This document shows, one piece after another, positions 9,400 through 18,744 of a stretch of 64,000 nucleotides of DNA. The position numbers and the translations under genes were made by a program. The notes under the pieces are model-generated. The model worked only from the letters and a program-made list of their open reading frames with translations, was not told where the DNA came from and searched no databases. The DNA lies in NCBI GenBank assembly GCA_038200275.1, contig JBBPYC010000098.1:81287-145286 (forward strand), read 5' to 3'. Origin of the DNA: JBBPYC01 sp038200275. GTDB lineage: Bacteria; Pseudomonadota; Gammaproteobacteria; Burkholderiales; Burkholderiaceae_C. Every line of letters starts with the position of its first letter. The first letter of the stretch is position 1.

Positions 9400-10674
9400 T
9401 CAAATATCGAACAGCAGCCGCGCCGGGTCTTCCAGCGCGTCCTTCATCGCGACCAGCGCGAGCACCGCTTCGCGGCCGTCGATGATGCGGTGGTCGTAGC
9501 TCATCGCCAGATAGTTCATCGGGCGCACCACGACTTGGCCGTTTTCCACCACGGCGCGGTCTTTGGTCGCATGCACGCCCAGGATCGCCGACTGCGGTGG
9601 ATTGATGATTGGCGTGGACAGCATCGAACCAAACACGCCGCCGTTTGAGATCGAGAACGTGCCGCCGGTCATCTCCTCCAACCCCAGCTTGCCTTCGCGC
9701 GCCTTGCCGCCGTACTCCGCGATCTTTTTTTCGATGTCGGCAAAGCTCATCTGATCTGCGTTGCGCAAAATCGGCACCACCAGCCCACGTGGTGAGCCGA
9801 CCGCGATGCCGATGTCGAAATAGCCGTGATAGACGATGTCGGTGCCGTCCACGCTCGCGTTGACGAGCGGGAATTTCTTCAGCGCATGCACAGCCGCCTT
9901 CACGAAGAAGCTCATGAAGCCGATGCGCACCCCGTGCTCTTTCTCGAATCGCTCCTGAAAGCGTTTCCTCATCTCCATCACCGGCGCCATGTTCACTTCG
10001 TTGAACGTGGTCAGAATCGCGTTGGTCGACTGCGACTGCAGTAGCCGCTCGGCAATGCGTGCGCGCAGGCGGCTCATCGGAACGCGCTGCTCGGGCCGAT
10101 CGCCGAGGTCGGTCGTGGAAACACGCGAGACTTGCGGCAGCGGTGCGGGCGCGCTGCGGGCTGGCGCTGGTGCCGGCGCAGACGACAGCGCTGGCGCCTT
10201 GGCTGCGTCCTTGCCGTGCTGGATCACATCGCCCTTGGTCACCCGACCATCGCGACCGGAGCCGGTAACAGTGCCGCTTGCCAAACCCTGCTCAGCCATC
10301 ATCTTGGCAGCGGCCGGCATCGCAACGCCGGACTTGGCACCGGCTGCAGCAGTCGGTTTGAGGGCCGAGTTTTCGGTTGCAGCAGCTTTTTCAGACGCTG
10401 CAGCCGGTGCGGGCGCCGCGGCACCTGCCTTGCCTTCGCTGTCGATCCTCCCGATCACTTGATCTGCCATCACGGTCGCACCGTCGGGCGCGACCAGCTC
10501 GGCCATCACACCCGCCGACGGCGCCGGCACTTCAAGCACGACCTTGTCGGTTTCGATCTCAACCAAGATCTCGTCGATCTCGACCGCTTCGCCGGGTTTT
10601 TTCTTCCACTGCAGCAAGGTCGCCTCGGCCACCGATTCGGACAACTGCGGGACCTTGACTTCTACGATAGCCAT
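9400..10674 (-). CDS. odhB: 2-oxoglutarate dehydrogenase E2, dihydrolipoyl succinyltransferase
   Basis: This is the core acyltransferase of the 2-oxoglutarate dehydrogenase complex, with 424 residues. A single lipoyl domain occupies about 1-76 with lipoylated Lys44 in the ETDK motif. A Pro/Ala-rich linker follows, then the peripheral-subunit binding domain at about 115-150. Another Ala/Pro linker leads to the catalytic domain from about 195. The active-site motif His395-Arg-Ile-Ile-Asp-Gly is near the C-terminus. It transfers succinyl groups from lipoamide to CoA. A clear AAGGAAAG ribosome site precedes the ATG. It lies between odhA (65 bases upstream) and lpdA. Confidence 0.96.
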   Translation of the reverse strand: MAIVEVKVPQLSESVAEATLLQWKKKPGEAVEIDEILVEIETDKVVLEVPAPSAGVMAELVAPDGATVMADQVIGRIDSEGKAGAAAPAPAAASEKAAATENSALKPTAAAGAKSGVAMPAAAKMMAEQGLASGTVTGSGRDGRVTKGDVIQHGKDAAKAPALSSAPAPAPARSAPAPLPQVSRVSTTDLGDRPEQRVPMSRLRARIAERLLQSQSTNAILTTFNEVNMAPVMEMRKRFQERFEKEHGVRIGFMSFFVKAAVHALKKFPLVNASVDGTDIVYHGYFDIGIAVGSPRGLVVPILRNADQMSFADIEKKIAEYGGKAREGKLGLEEMTGGTFSISNGGVFGSMLSTPIINPPQSAILGVHATKDRAVVENGQVVVRPMNYLAMSYDHRIIDGREAVLALVAMKDALEDPARLLFDI

Positions 10675-10739
10675 GTTTCACACTTTCCTTGATTCTTCTG
10701 GATGCAGCGCCGCGCCCGAGACAGGTTGCGGCCCGCGCG

Positions 10740-13625
10740 TCACTTGGTCAGCACATAGCCCTTCAGGCGCGCGAACGCAGCGTCGACCAACGCCTTCTGT
10801 TGCTCCTGATGCAGGTGCGAATAGCCCACGGCTGGCGAAGCGGATGCCGAACGTCCCGCATAGCCGAGCCGCTGCCCATCGATCATGTCGTCGTGAATGT
10901 AGTGCTGCACGAAGAACCAGGCGCCCTGGTTTTGCGGCTCGTCCTGGCACCAGACGATCTCGGTTGCGTTTTTGAAGCGCTTCAACTCCGTCGCGAATGC
11001 CTTGTGCGGAAATGGATACAGCTGCTCGATGCGCACGATGGCCACCTCCTCATCGCCGCGCTCTTCGCGCTTCTTGACCAAGTCAAAGTACACCTTGCCC
11101 GAGCATGCGATCAAGCGCTTGACTTTGTCGGCCTTAGCCGTGATCGCCTGGCTCTGCTCCGGGATCACGGTCTGGAAACCGCCGCTTGTGAATTCACCGA
11201 TCGGCGAGGTCGCATCCTTGTTGCGCAACAGCGATTTCGGCGTCATCAGGACCAACGGCTTGCGCTGGTCGCGGATCATCTGACGGCGCAGCACGTGGAA
11301 GATCTGACTTGCCGTAGTCGGCTGCACCACCTGAATGTTGGTGTCGGCCGACAGCTGCATGAAGCGTTCCAGCCGGGCCGACGAATGCTCAGGGCCTTGG
11401 CCTTCGTAGCCGTGCGGCAGCATCAACGTGATGCCATTGACACGACCCCACTTGACTTCGCCGGAAGCGATGAACTGATCGATCACGACTTGTGCGCCGT
11501 TGCCGAAGTCGCCGAACTGCGCTTCCCAGACCACAAGCGTGTTCGGGTCGTTGGAGGCGTAGCCGTATTCGAAGCCGAGCACCGCCTCTTCCGACAAGAT
11601 CGAGTCGAACACGTTGAACGGTGCCTGCGTATCGCCGAGGTTCTCCAACGGCACATAAGTGCCGGTGTTCCACTTCTCGCGCTTCTGATCGTGCAGCACC
11701 GCATGGCGGTGCGTGAAGGTGCCTCGCCCGACGTCTTCGCCGGTCAGCCGCACGCCGTAACCACTGGCAACGAGGGAAGCGAACGCCATATGCTCGCCCA
11801 TGCCCCAGTCAACGCGAGTTTCGCCGCGACCCATCGCAGCGCGGTCGTCCAGCACCTTCTTCACGAGTTGATGGGGCGTAAAGCCTTCCGGCACGGTCGT
11901 GATGCGTTCGGCCAGCCGCTTCCACTCGGACAACGGCAATGCAGTGTCGGCTGCGTCGGTCCACTTCTGGTTCAGATAAGGAGACCAGTCGACCGCGAAC
12001 CGGTTCTTGAAATTCGTGATGACCGGATCGAACGTGTTCTTGCCGGAATCCAGCGCGGCGCGCATGGCTTTGACCATGTCGTCGCCGAGCGTGTCGCCGA
12101 GGCCCTGCCGTTGCAGCTTGTCTGCATACAGCTTGCGGGTGCCCGCGTGCTGGCCGATTTTTGAATACATCAGCGGCTGCGTGAGCGCCGGCGTGTCCTG
12201 CTCGTTGTGACCGAGCTTGCGAAAGCACACGATGTCGATCACCACGTCCTTGTGGAACGTCATGCGGTATTCGAGCGCCCATTGGGTGGCGAGCACGACA
12301 GCTTCCGGGTCGTCGCTGTTGACGTGCAGCACCGGTGCCTCGATCATTTTGACGACGTCGGTGCAGTACAGCGAGGAACGTGCATCGCGCGGGTCGCTCG
12401 TGGTGAAGCCGATCTGGTTGTTTATCACGATGTGCACCGTGCCGCCGGTCTGGTAGCCGCGGGTCTCAGCCAGCGCCAACGTCTCCATCACGACACCCTG
12501 GCCCGCAAACGCTGCGTCGCCGTGCACCTGCACCGGCAGCACCTGCATACCGTCTGGGTCACCGCGGCGGTCCATGCGCGAGCGGACCGAGCCTTCCACC
12601 ACCGGGTTCACGATCTCCAGATGCGACGGATTGAACGCGAGCGTCACATGCACCGGGCCGCCCTCGGTGCTGATGTCGGAGCTGAAGCCTTGGTGGTATT
12701 TGACGTCGCCGCTCGGCAGCTCTTCGGGCGCGGTGTGGTCGAACTCGGCGAACAGGTCAGCCGGCACTTTGCCGAGCGAGTTCACCAGCACATTCAAGCG
12801 CCCGCGGTGCGCCATGCCGATCACAATTTCCTGCACGCCTTTGGAACCAGCAAGCTGGATCAACTCGTCCATCGACGCAATGAAGCTCTCGCCGCCTTCG
12901 AGGGAAAAGCGCTTTTGGCCAACATATTTCGTATGCAGGAAACGCTCCAGCCCTTCCGCCGCAGTCAAGCGATCCAGGATGTGGCGCTGCTTTTCTGGTG
13001 AGAACTTCGGCTTGCTGCGCACGCTCTCGAATTTTTCCTGCCACCAGCGCTTGCGTACCTGGTCGGTGATGTACATGTACTCGGCACCGATGGTGCCGCA
13101 GTAGGTCTCACGCAGCGCATTCAACAGGTCGCGCAAAGACATCGTGTCCTTGCCGAAGAACGTGTTGCTGGTGTTGAACACGGTTTCGAGGTCGGCGTCG
13201 GAAAACCCGTAGAACGACAGTTCCAACTCGGGTGCAGCCAGGCGTTCGGCACGCTTCAAGGGATCGAGGTCTGCCCAGCGCGCGCCGATGTTGCGGTAGG
13301 CCGCGATGAGTTGCTGCACTGCCGTGCTCTGGCGGCCGAGTTCGGAGTTGGCACCGCTGGCCTGCACTGTGCGCGTCGTACCCTGCTTGGCGCGTTCGCT
13401 GAATGCGTTGACGACCGGCAGGTGCGGCACATCTTTCGCATTGCTGCCGTCGGTCGCCGGCACGTGCTGCAACTCGTCGAAGTAATCGCGCCAGTTGTCA
13501 TCGACGCTGGTCGGGTCGGCGAGATAGTTTTCGTACATCTCCTCGACGTACGGGGCGTTGCCGCCAAAGAGGTAGGTGTTGCCCTGAAAGGACTGATACA
13601 CCGAGCCGGGGGGTTGCGCGCTCAT
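10740..13625 (-). CDS. odhA: 2-oxoglutarate dehydrogenase E1 component
   Basis: This is the thiamine-diphosphate-dependent decarboxylase of the TCA-cycle 2-oxoglutarate dehydrogenase complex. The 961 residues are the normal length for the single-chain SucA/OdhA form. Recognisable segments include the N-terminal E2-interaction motif (YVEEMYENYL), GMAHRGRLNVL, the ThDP/Mg region GDAAFAGQGVV and the C-terminal transketolase-like domain with RIEQLYPFP. It is the first gene of the odhA-odhB-lpdA-zapE series. The promoter should be in the 230 bases between it and prpE. Confidence 0.97.
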   Translation of the reverse strand: MSAQPPGSVYQSFQGNTYLFGGNAPYVEEMYENYLADPTSVDDNWRDYFDELQHVPATDGSNAKDVPHLPVVNAFSERAKQGTTRTVQASGANSELGRQSTAVQQLIAAYRNIGARWADLDPLKRAERLAAPELELSFYGFSDADLETVFNTSNTFFGKDTMSLRDLLNALRETYCGTIGAEYMYITDQVRKRWWQEKFESVRSKPKFSPEKQRHILDRLTAAEGLERFLHTKYVGQKRFSLEGGESFIASMDELIQLAGSKGVQEIVIGMAHRGRLNVLVNSLGKVPADLFAEFDHTAPEELPSGDVKYHQGFSSDISTEGGPVHVTLAFNPSHLEIVNPVVEGSVRSRMDRRGDPDGMQVLPVQVHGDAAFAGQGVVMETLALAETRGYQTGGTVHIVINNQIGFTTSDPRDARSSLYCTDVVKMIEAPVLHVNSDDPEAVVLATQWALEYRMTFHKDVVIDIVCFRKLGHNEQDTPALTQPLMYSKIGQHAGTRKLYADKLQRQGLGDTLGDDMVKAMRAALDSGKNTFDPVITNFKNRFAVDWSPYLNQKWTDAADTALPLSEWKRLAERITTVPEGFTPHQLVKKVLDDRAAMGRGETRVDWGMGEHMAFASLVASGYGVRLTGEDVGRGTFTHRHAVLHDQKREKWNTGTYVPLENLGDTQAPFNVFDSILSEEAVLGFEYGYASNDPNTLVVWEAQFGDFGNGAQVVIDQFIASGEVKWGRVNGITLMLPHGYEGQGPEHSSARLERFMQLSADTNIQVVQPTTASQIFHVLRRQMIRDQRKPLVLMTPKSLLRNKDATSPIGEFTSGGFQTVIPEQSQAITAKADKVKRLIACSGKVYFDLVKKREERGDEEVAIVRIEQLYPFPHKAFATELKRFKNATEIVWCQDEPQNQGAWFFVQHYIHDDMIDGQRLGYAGRSASASPAVGYSHLHQEQQKALVDAAFARLKGYVLTK

Positions 13626-13855
13626 GTTTTCGCTTCGCCTTACCGAGCACCCTCCAGGGCGCTCATTAGCTGGTCAAATAAACCTTCCGCGACACGGCTT
13701 CACCGATTGGCGGATGCGACGGTGACAAAGGAAGGGCCTTGAACTGTCACCTGTGATTGTGCCACTTTTGATGCATCGCTCAGAAGCAACGCTCCCGAGA
13801 AGCGCTGCCCGCCACTATGTTTTTCATAGCTGGAGGCGTAGATGGATCAACTACT

Positions 13856-15757
13856 CTAAGGCCGATCGCTCAACGATTCGCTGATCTGACGCAGTGCCGT
13901 GGGGTCTTCGATCGTGCTCAGATCGCCGGGATCTCGCGCTTCGCAAACCGCCTGAATCGCGCGCCTGAGCAGTTTGCCGCTGCGCGTCTTGGGCAAGGCA
14001 GAAACAAAGCGCACGCGCGCGGGTCGCGCCACCGCGCCGAGCTGGTGGTTAACCAGCTTCATGAGTTCGGCCTCCAGCGCTGCGCAGCCCGCGGCATCGT
14101 TCAGTGCAGCGCTGTCCTTTGCAATCACGAACGCAAGTGCGACCTGCCCTTTCAGCGCATCGGCAACACCGACCACACCCACTTCGGCCACGTTCGGATG
14201 GCTCGAAATGCACTCCTCAATCTCCCGCGTGCCCAGCCGATGCCCGGCCACGTTGATCACGTCGTCGGTGCGCCCGAGGATGAAGTAGTAGCCGTCTCCG
14301 TCCCGGATCGCCCAGTCGAAGGTGCTGTAGACCTGTCGTCCGGGAATGGTGCGCCAATAGGTGTTCGCATAGCGTTCGTCGTCGTTCCAGACGGTTTGCA
14401 TAAAGCCAGGCGGCGTCGGCCCCTCGATCACGAGCACGCCTTTCTCGTTGGCGCCTGTCAGTTCCTGTCCTGTGACCTCATCCATCAACTTGACGTCGAA
14501 TCCGTAGGTGGCAAAGCCTGGGCTTCCGTAGCGACTTTTTTGCTGCTCGATGCCGTTGCAAAGCGACAGGATAGGCCAGCCGCTCTCCGTCTGCCAATAG
14601 TTGTCGACGATCGGCACTTGCAGTGCATCGCCGATCCAGTTCGCGGTCGGCTCATCGAGCGGCTCACCCGCCAGGAACAACGCGCGCAAGCTTGACAGGT
14701 CGCTGCGTTTCAGCAGCGCCGGGTCCTGCTTTTTGAGCACGCGCACAGCCGTCGGCGAGCTGAACATGACGCTGACCTGGTAACGCTCCACCAGCTGCCA
14801 GAAGATGCCGCCGTCCGGCCGCGTGGGCAACCCTTCATAGAGGATGGTCGCCATGCCGGCCAGCAGCGGCGCATAGACGATGTAGCTGTGTCCGACCACC
14901 CAGCCGATGTCGCTGGTGCAAAAAAATGTCTCACCCGGCTTGCCGCCAAAGATATGCGGGATGCTGGCAGCGAGAGCGACCGCGTAGCCGCCCACATCGC
15001 GCTGCACGCCTTTGGGCAAGCCGGTGGTGCCGCTGGTGTAGAGCGTGTAGCTGACGTCCGTTGCATCGAGCCACACGCATGGCACCTGCGCGCCCTCATA
15101 TCGGGCGCGCAGTTCGGCCCAGTCGTGATCCCGGCCCGACACGCGCGCCATCGGCGCCAGCCCCCGATCGATCAACAGCACCGCGTGCGGGGGTTGCTGC
15201 GACTGCGCAATCGCGGCGTCCAGCAGCGGTTTGTAGGCAATCGCGTTACCGCCGCGCGAGCCCGCATCGGCGCTTACGATTACCACCGGCGCAGCGTTGT
15301 CGATGCGACTCGCCAACGCTTGCGATGCGAAGCCGCCAAACACCGCACAGTGAACTGCGCCGATGCGCGCGCAGGCTAGCATCGCAAACACCGCTTCAGC
15401 AATCATTGGCAGGTAGATCAGCACGCGGTCGCCGCGGCCGACTCCAAGCGTCTGGAGCGCCGCCGCCATGCATTGCACTTCCGCGTGCAATTCGGCAAAT
15501 GTGTAGCTGCGCTCTGACTGGGTCTCTGTGGACACCGCATGCAGTGCGGGCTGGTTGCCACGCACTTCCAGGTGGCGATCGACAGCGTTATGGCAAAGGT
15601 TCGTTGTGCCCCCCGCAAACCAGCGCGTGAACGGCGCGCGGCTGTCGTCGCAGATGGTTGTCGGCGGGGTTTGCCAATCGATCAACCGTGCCTGCTCGGC
15701 CCAGAAGGCGTCACGGTCCTCGACCGAGCGGCGGTAGAACTCGCTGTAGTCCGGCAT
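13856..15757 (-). CDS. prpE: Propionate--CoA ligase
   Basis: This is an ANL-superfamily adenylate-forming enzyme of 633 residues. The phosphate-binding loop YTSGTTGLPKG and the C-terminal catalytic lysine motif KTRSGKLLRR are clear. Throughout it resembles acetyl-CoA synthetase, but the family-specific N-terminus (FYRRSVEDRDAFW) and length match PrpE, which converts propionate, CoA and ATP to propionyl-CoA. The acylatable lysine in the A10 motif could allow regulation by protein acylation, as known for this family. No prpB/C/D methylcitrate genes are adjacent. It is the upstream neighbour of odhA on the same strand, separated by 230 bases. Confidence 0.88.
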   Translation of the reverse strand: MPDYSEFYRRSVEDRDAFWAEQARLIDWQTPPTTICDDSRAPFTRWFAGGTTNLCHNAVDRHLEVRGNQPALHAVSTETQSERSYTFAELHAEVQCMAAALQTLGVGRGDRVLIYLPMIAEAVFAMLACARIGAVHCAVFGGFASQALASRIDNAAPVVIVSADAGSRGGNAIAYKPLLDAAIAQSQQPPHAVLLIDRGLAPMARVSGRDHDWAELRARYEGAQVPCVWLDATDVSYTLYTSGTTGLPKGVQRDVGGYAVALAASIPHIFGGKPGETFFCTSDIGWVVGHSYIVYAPLLAGMATILYEGLPTRPDGGIFWQLVERYQVSVMFSSPTAVRVLKKQDPALLKRSDLSSLRALFLAGEPLDEPTANWIGDALQVPIVDNYWQTESGWPILSLCNGIEQQKSRYGSPGFATYGFDVKLMDEVTGQELTGANEKGVLVIEGPTPPGFMQTVWNDDERYANTYWRTIPGRQVYSTFDWAIRDGDGYYFILGRTDDVINVAGHRLGTREIEECISSHPNVAEVGVVGVADALKGQVALAFVIAKDSAALNDAAGCAALEAELMKLVNHQLGAVARPARVRFVSALPKTRSGKLLRRAIQAVCEARDPGDLSTIEDPTALRQISESLSDRP

Positions 15758-15805
15758 CCTCGTCTCCTGCTGATTGGACTGTCGAGTGCGCAGCCCGATT
15801 TCTTG

Positions 15806-16426
15806 TTAGGGTCGACTGCGCACTTCGGATCGCAGCAGCGCAAGCACTTTTGCGTAAGCCGGGTGGCCGCTACTGCCAAGCCACTCGTGCGCAACCATCT
15901 CGGTCGTGACAAGTTCGACCCCAGCGCCCGCAAGCCGGTCGTAGGCAGCGTCACGATCGCGCACCGTGCGCGCACTGCATGCATCGGTGACGACCCAGAC
16001 CTCGAAGTCCTCTTCGAGCAACCCCAGCGCGGTCTGCAACACGCCGATGTGTACCGCACATCCGGCCAGTACGATCTGTTGCCGGCCGGGAGCAGGCTCA
16101 GTTGCTGGCCGCTGCAAGTGTTTGGGCAGGCTGCGCGCATTGCCGGCCTGGGGCCTTGGCGGCGGCCGCAACAGGCTCGGCAGTGGAGAGTCGCAGGCGT
16201 TGAAGGACTCGGTCTCGATCGTGCGGCCTGCCTGCTGCCGCAATGGCACATCGAACTCGCCCCAAGTCGCCTGCTCAACGGCCCAAACGGGAACGCTGAG
16301 CAACGTGGCGATCTGCGCAAGGCGCAGAGCCTGGGTCTGCACCGCATCCGCCACGGCGACTTCGGCCAGTGCCGTTGCCTGCCATGACATCAGCAGCAAT
16401 TGCGAATCGTCGACGTCGAGCAGCAT
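15806..16426 (-). CDS. Isochorismatase-like cysteine hydrolase
   Basis: This 206-residue protein has the isochorismatase-like (cysteine hydrolase) fold. It contains the N-terminal LLDVDDSQ strand with the conserved Asp, a central Rossmann-like region, and the nucleophile-containing AGCAVHIGVLQTAL motif. Members hydrolyse diverse amides or vinyl ethers. The lysine that usually completes the Asp-Lys-Cys triad is not evident: the aligned stretch reads TIETESFNAC, with Glu where Lys is expected. An insertion rich in Pro/Arg follows (about 84-115). Activity is therefore uncertain. It is 48 bases upstream of prpE and 24 bases downstream of ispH on the same strand. Confidence 0.75.
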   Translation of the reverse strand: MLLDVDDSQLLLMSWQATALAEVAVADAVQTQALRLAQIATLLSVPVWAVEQATWGEFDVPLRQQAGRTIETESFNACDSPLPSLLRPPPRPQAGNARSLPKHLQRPATEPAPGRQQIVLAGCAVHIGVLQTALGLLEEDFEVWVVTDACSARTVRDRDAAYDRLAGAGVELVTTEMVAHEWLGSSGHPAYAKVLALLRSEVRSRP

Positions 16427-16450
16427 GATGCGTTTGGCTTTGGGAACGTT

Positions 16451-17413
16451 TTAGTGGTCTGCCGTGGAAGCGTCGGGGCGCAGCCCTTTGGGCAACGGAA
16501 ATTTCGTGTTCTCGACGATGCCGTCCATGTCGCGCACCGACACAGCACCGAGCTGCCGGATGCGCGCAATCACCTGCTGCACCAGCACTTCCGGCGCAGA
16601 GGCACCGGCGGTCAACCCGACCCGCATCGGCGCCCCGGTATCGAACCACTCGGGCTTCAACTCGTCGGCGCTGTCGATCATGTAGCTCGTGGTGTGCAGC
16701 TTCTGTGCAAGTTCGCGCAGGCGGTTGCTGTTCGAACTGGTCGGGCTGCCGACGACGATCACCAAGTCGACTTGCGGGCTCATGAGCTTGACGGCGTCCT
16801 GCCGGTTCTGGGTGGCATAGCAGATGTCCTGCTGCTTGGGCTCACGGACCAGCGGGAAGCGGGCTTTGATGGCGGCCGAGATCTCGGCTGCATCGTCGAC
16901 CGACAGTGTGGTCTGCGTGACCATCGCAAGGCGCTCGGTCTGAGCGGGCGTGACCCGAGCGACATCGGCCACGTCTTCGACCAGATGAATGCCGAACTCG
17001 AGCTGGCCCATCGTGCCTTCGACTTCCGGATGGCCCTTGTGGCCGATCATGATGAATTCGTAGCCTTGTTTGGCGAGCTTGGCGACTTCCACATGCACTT
17101 TGGTCACCAGCGGACAGGTCGCATCGAATACGTTGAAGCCGCGCGCGTGCGCCTCCTGCTGCACCGCTTTGGAGACGCCGTGCGCGCTGAACACCAGTGT
17201 GGCCCCCGGCGGCACATCGGCCAGTTCCTCGATGAAGATCGCGCCTTTGGCCTTCAGGTCATTCACGACGTAGGTGTTGTGCACGATCTCGTGCCGCACG
17301 TAGATTGGCGCACCGAACTTGGCAAGCGCGCGCTCGACAATCTCGATCGCACGGTCAACGCCGGCGCAAAAGCCGCGGGGCTCGGCCAGCAGAATTTGAG
17401 TGGAAAGTTGCAT
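16451..17413 (-). CDS. ispH: 4-hydroxy-3-methylbut-2-enyl diphosphate reductase
   Basis: IspH catalyses the last step of the non-mevalonate isoprenoid pathway, reducing HMBPP to IPP and DMAPP. The 320-residue chain carries the three cluster cysteines Cys16 (RGFCAGVD), Cys100 (DATCPLV) and Cys198 (DICYATQ) and the catalytic Glu region (EVEGTMGQ). The start used is ATG at 17413. A GTG at 17437 overlaps the stop codon of the upstream FKBP gene as GTGA and would add eight residues. That arrangement suggests translational coupling and is a credible alternative. Pairing of ispH with an FkpB/SlpA-type isomerase is common in proteobacteria. Confidence 0.95.
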   Translation of the reverse strand: MQLSTQILLAEPRGFCAGVDRAIEIVERALAKFGAPIYVRHEIVHNTYVVNDLKAKGAIFIEELADVPPGATLVFSAHGVSKAVQQEAHARGFNVFDATCPLVTKVHVEVAKLAKQGYEFIMIGHKGHPEVEGTMGQLEFGIHLVEDVADVARVTPAQTERLAMVTQTTLSVDDAAEISAAIKARFPLVREPKQQDICYATQNRQDAVKLMSPQVDLVIVVGSPTSSNSNRLRELAQKLHTTSYMIDSADELKPEWFDTGAPMRVGLTAGASAPEVLVQQVIARIRQLGAVSVRDMDGIVENTKFPLPKGLRPDASTADH

Positions 17414-17433
17414 CGTGGGTGTAGTGTCGTCGT

Positions 17434-17892
17434 TCACAGCACACCGATCACCAGCGCTTCGAACGTGACGGGTTGGCCGGCCAGCGGGTGGTTGAAGTCG
17501 AACAGCAAGGCGCCGGGACTCGTTGCGCTGCCGACCTGACGCACCGTGCCCGCATAGCCGGCATGGCCGTCGGGGGTTGGAAACTCGATCACTTCGCCGA
17601 CCTGGTAATGCTCTTGCGGCGCGCCCAGCCGGTCGAGCAAATCGCGCGCCACCCACTGCAGCATGTCCGGATTCGGCTGGCCGAACGCAGCGCCAGCCGG
17701 CAGGTCGACCTGCCGACGCTCGCCTTCGCGCAGCCCGAGCAATTCCTGCTCCACCGCCGGCGCCAGCACGCCGCTGCCCAACGTCAGCGTGGCCGGCGGG
17801 CCACCGAACGTATTCACGACATCGCCCTGCGGCCCAGCCAGCCGGTAGTGCAGTGTCAGAAAGGAGTCGGCTTGGACAATGGGGGTGGACAT
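17434..17892 (-). CDS. FKBP-type peptidyl-prolyl isomerase (FkpB/SlyD-like)
   Basis: This 152-residue protein belongs to the FkpB (SlpA)/SlyD group of FKBP-type peptidyl-prolyl cis-trans isomerases. The FKBP half-domains flank an inserted 'flap' segment, as in SlyD. The typical pieces are LTLHYRL near the start, GSGVLAPAVEQELLGLREGE, FGQPNPDMLQ and DFNHPLAGQ. It lacks the His-rich metal-binding tail of SlyD, so FkpB is the better match. It is probably cytoplasmic and has chaperone-like prolyl isomerase activity. It lies directly before ispH, overlapping or nearly overlapping it. Confidence 0.87.
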   Translation of the reverse strand: MSTPIVQADSFLTLHYRLAGPQGDVVNTFGGPPATLTLGSGVLAPAVEQELLGLREGERRQVDLPAGAAFGQPNPDMLQWVARDLLDRLGAPQEHYQVGEVIEFPTPDGHAGYAGTVRQVGSATSPGALLFDFNHPLAGQPVTFEALVIGVL

Positions 17893-18043
17893 GCTCAGAA
17901 AGGTGAAAAAACGATTCGGCCGGCGACGCACAGACAGCGGCCGCACCCATAAACTGCCTCGATTGTAGGAACAGCCGACTTGTCGATGGCTCATCCGATC
18001 GGCAATCCACTTCGCACTCGTTCCTCGTTCTGCCACTGCTGCT

Positions 18044-18730
18044 ATGTCCTTGCATGATCTGCCCGTTGATATGCGCCCGCGCGAAAAGCTGTTGGCGCGC
18101 GGTGCGGCCGCGCTGAGCGACGTCGAGTTGCTGGCGCTGTTGTTGCGCACCGGCATCAAGGGCCTTGGCGTGCTGCAGATGGCCGAGCAACTGCTTGAGG
18201 CGCCCCCGCGCGGATTCGGGGGATTGGGCGGATTGCTGCAAGCCAGCGCGGTGGATCTGAAGCGGGTCAAGGGGCTGGGCCCTGCCAAGCGCGCCGAGTT
18301 GGTGGCTGTGCTGGAGCTGGCGCGGCGCACGCTGGGTCAGACCCTGCGCGAACGCCCCGCTTTCGAGACGCCATCCGCAGTGCGCCAGTATTTGCAGCTG
18401 CATCTGTCGGCCCATCCGCATGAAGTGTTCGCGCTGCTGTTTCTCGATGCGCAACATCGGCTCATTGCGTTGGAAGAGTTGTTTCGCGGCACCTTGACAC
18501 AGACCAGCGTGTACCCGCGCGAAGTGGTGCTGCGCGCGCTGCACCACGGGGCCGCCGCCGTGGTGCTTGCACACAATCACCCGAGCGGCTCGGTACAACC
18601 GTCGCGCGCCGACGAGGCGTTGACGCAGACACTGAAAAGCGCATTGGCACTGGTTGACGTGCGCGTGCTCGACCATGTGATCGTAGCCGCCGGTGCGACG
18701 CTGTCGATGGCCGAACACGGCTTCATGTAA
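18044..18730 (+). CDS. radC: RadC family JAB-domain protein
   Basis: This 228-residue protein has an N-terminal helix-hairpin-helix-like region (GLGPAKRAELVAVLELARR, residues 78-96). A C-terminal JAB1/MPN domain carries the complete JAMM zinc motif His177-x-His179 and Asp190 in HNHPSGSVQPSRAD. The family is conserved and was named for DNA repair, but its biochemical role is still unresolved. Length and start (MSLHDLPVDMRPREKLL) are typical. It is divergent from the FKBP gene and is followed after 14 bases by an Smr-domain gene. Confidence 0.92.
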   Translation: MSLHDLPVDMRPREKLLARGAAALSDVELLALLLRTGIKGLGVLQMAEQLLEAPPRGFGGLGGLLQASAVDLKRVKGLGPAKRAELVAVLELARRTLGQTLRERPAFETPSAVRQYLQLHLSAHPHEVFALLFLDAQHRLIALEELFRGTLTQTSVYPREVVLRALHHGAAAVVLAHNHPSGSVQPSRADEALTQTLKSALALVDVRVLDHVIVAAGATLSMAEHGFM

Positions 18731-18744
18731 GGTGCCCATCCATC

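Noticed and set aside
16451..18739. A 762-codon minus-strand frame that could be a fusion ending in IspH.
   Set aside because: Its N-terminal part is antisense to radC and overlaps the FKBP gene in another frame; only the IspH part is real.
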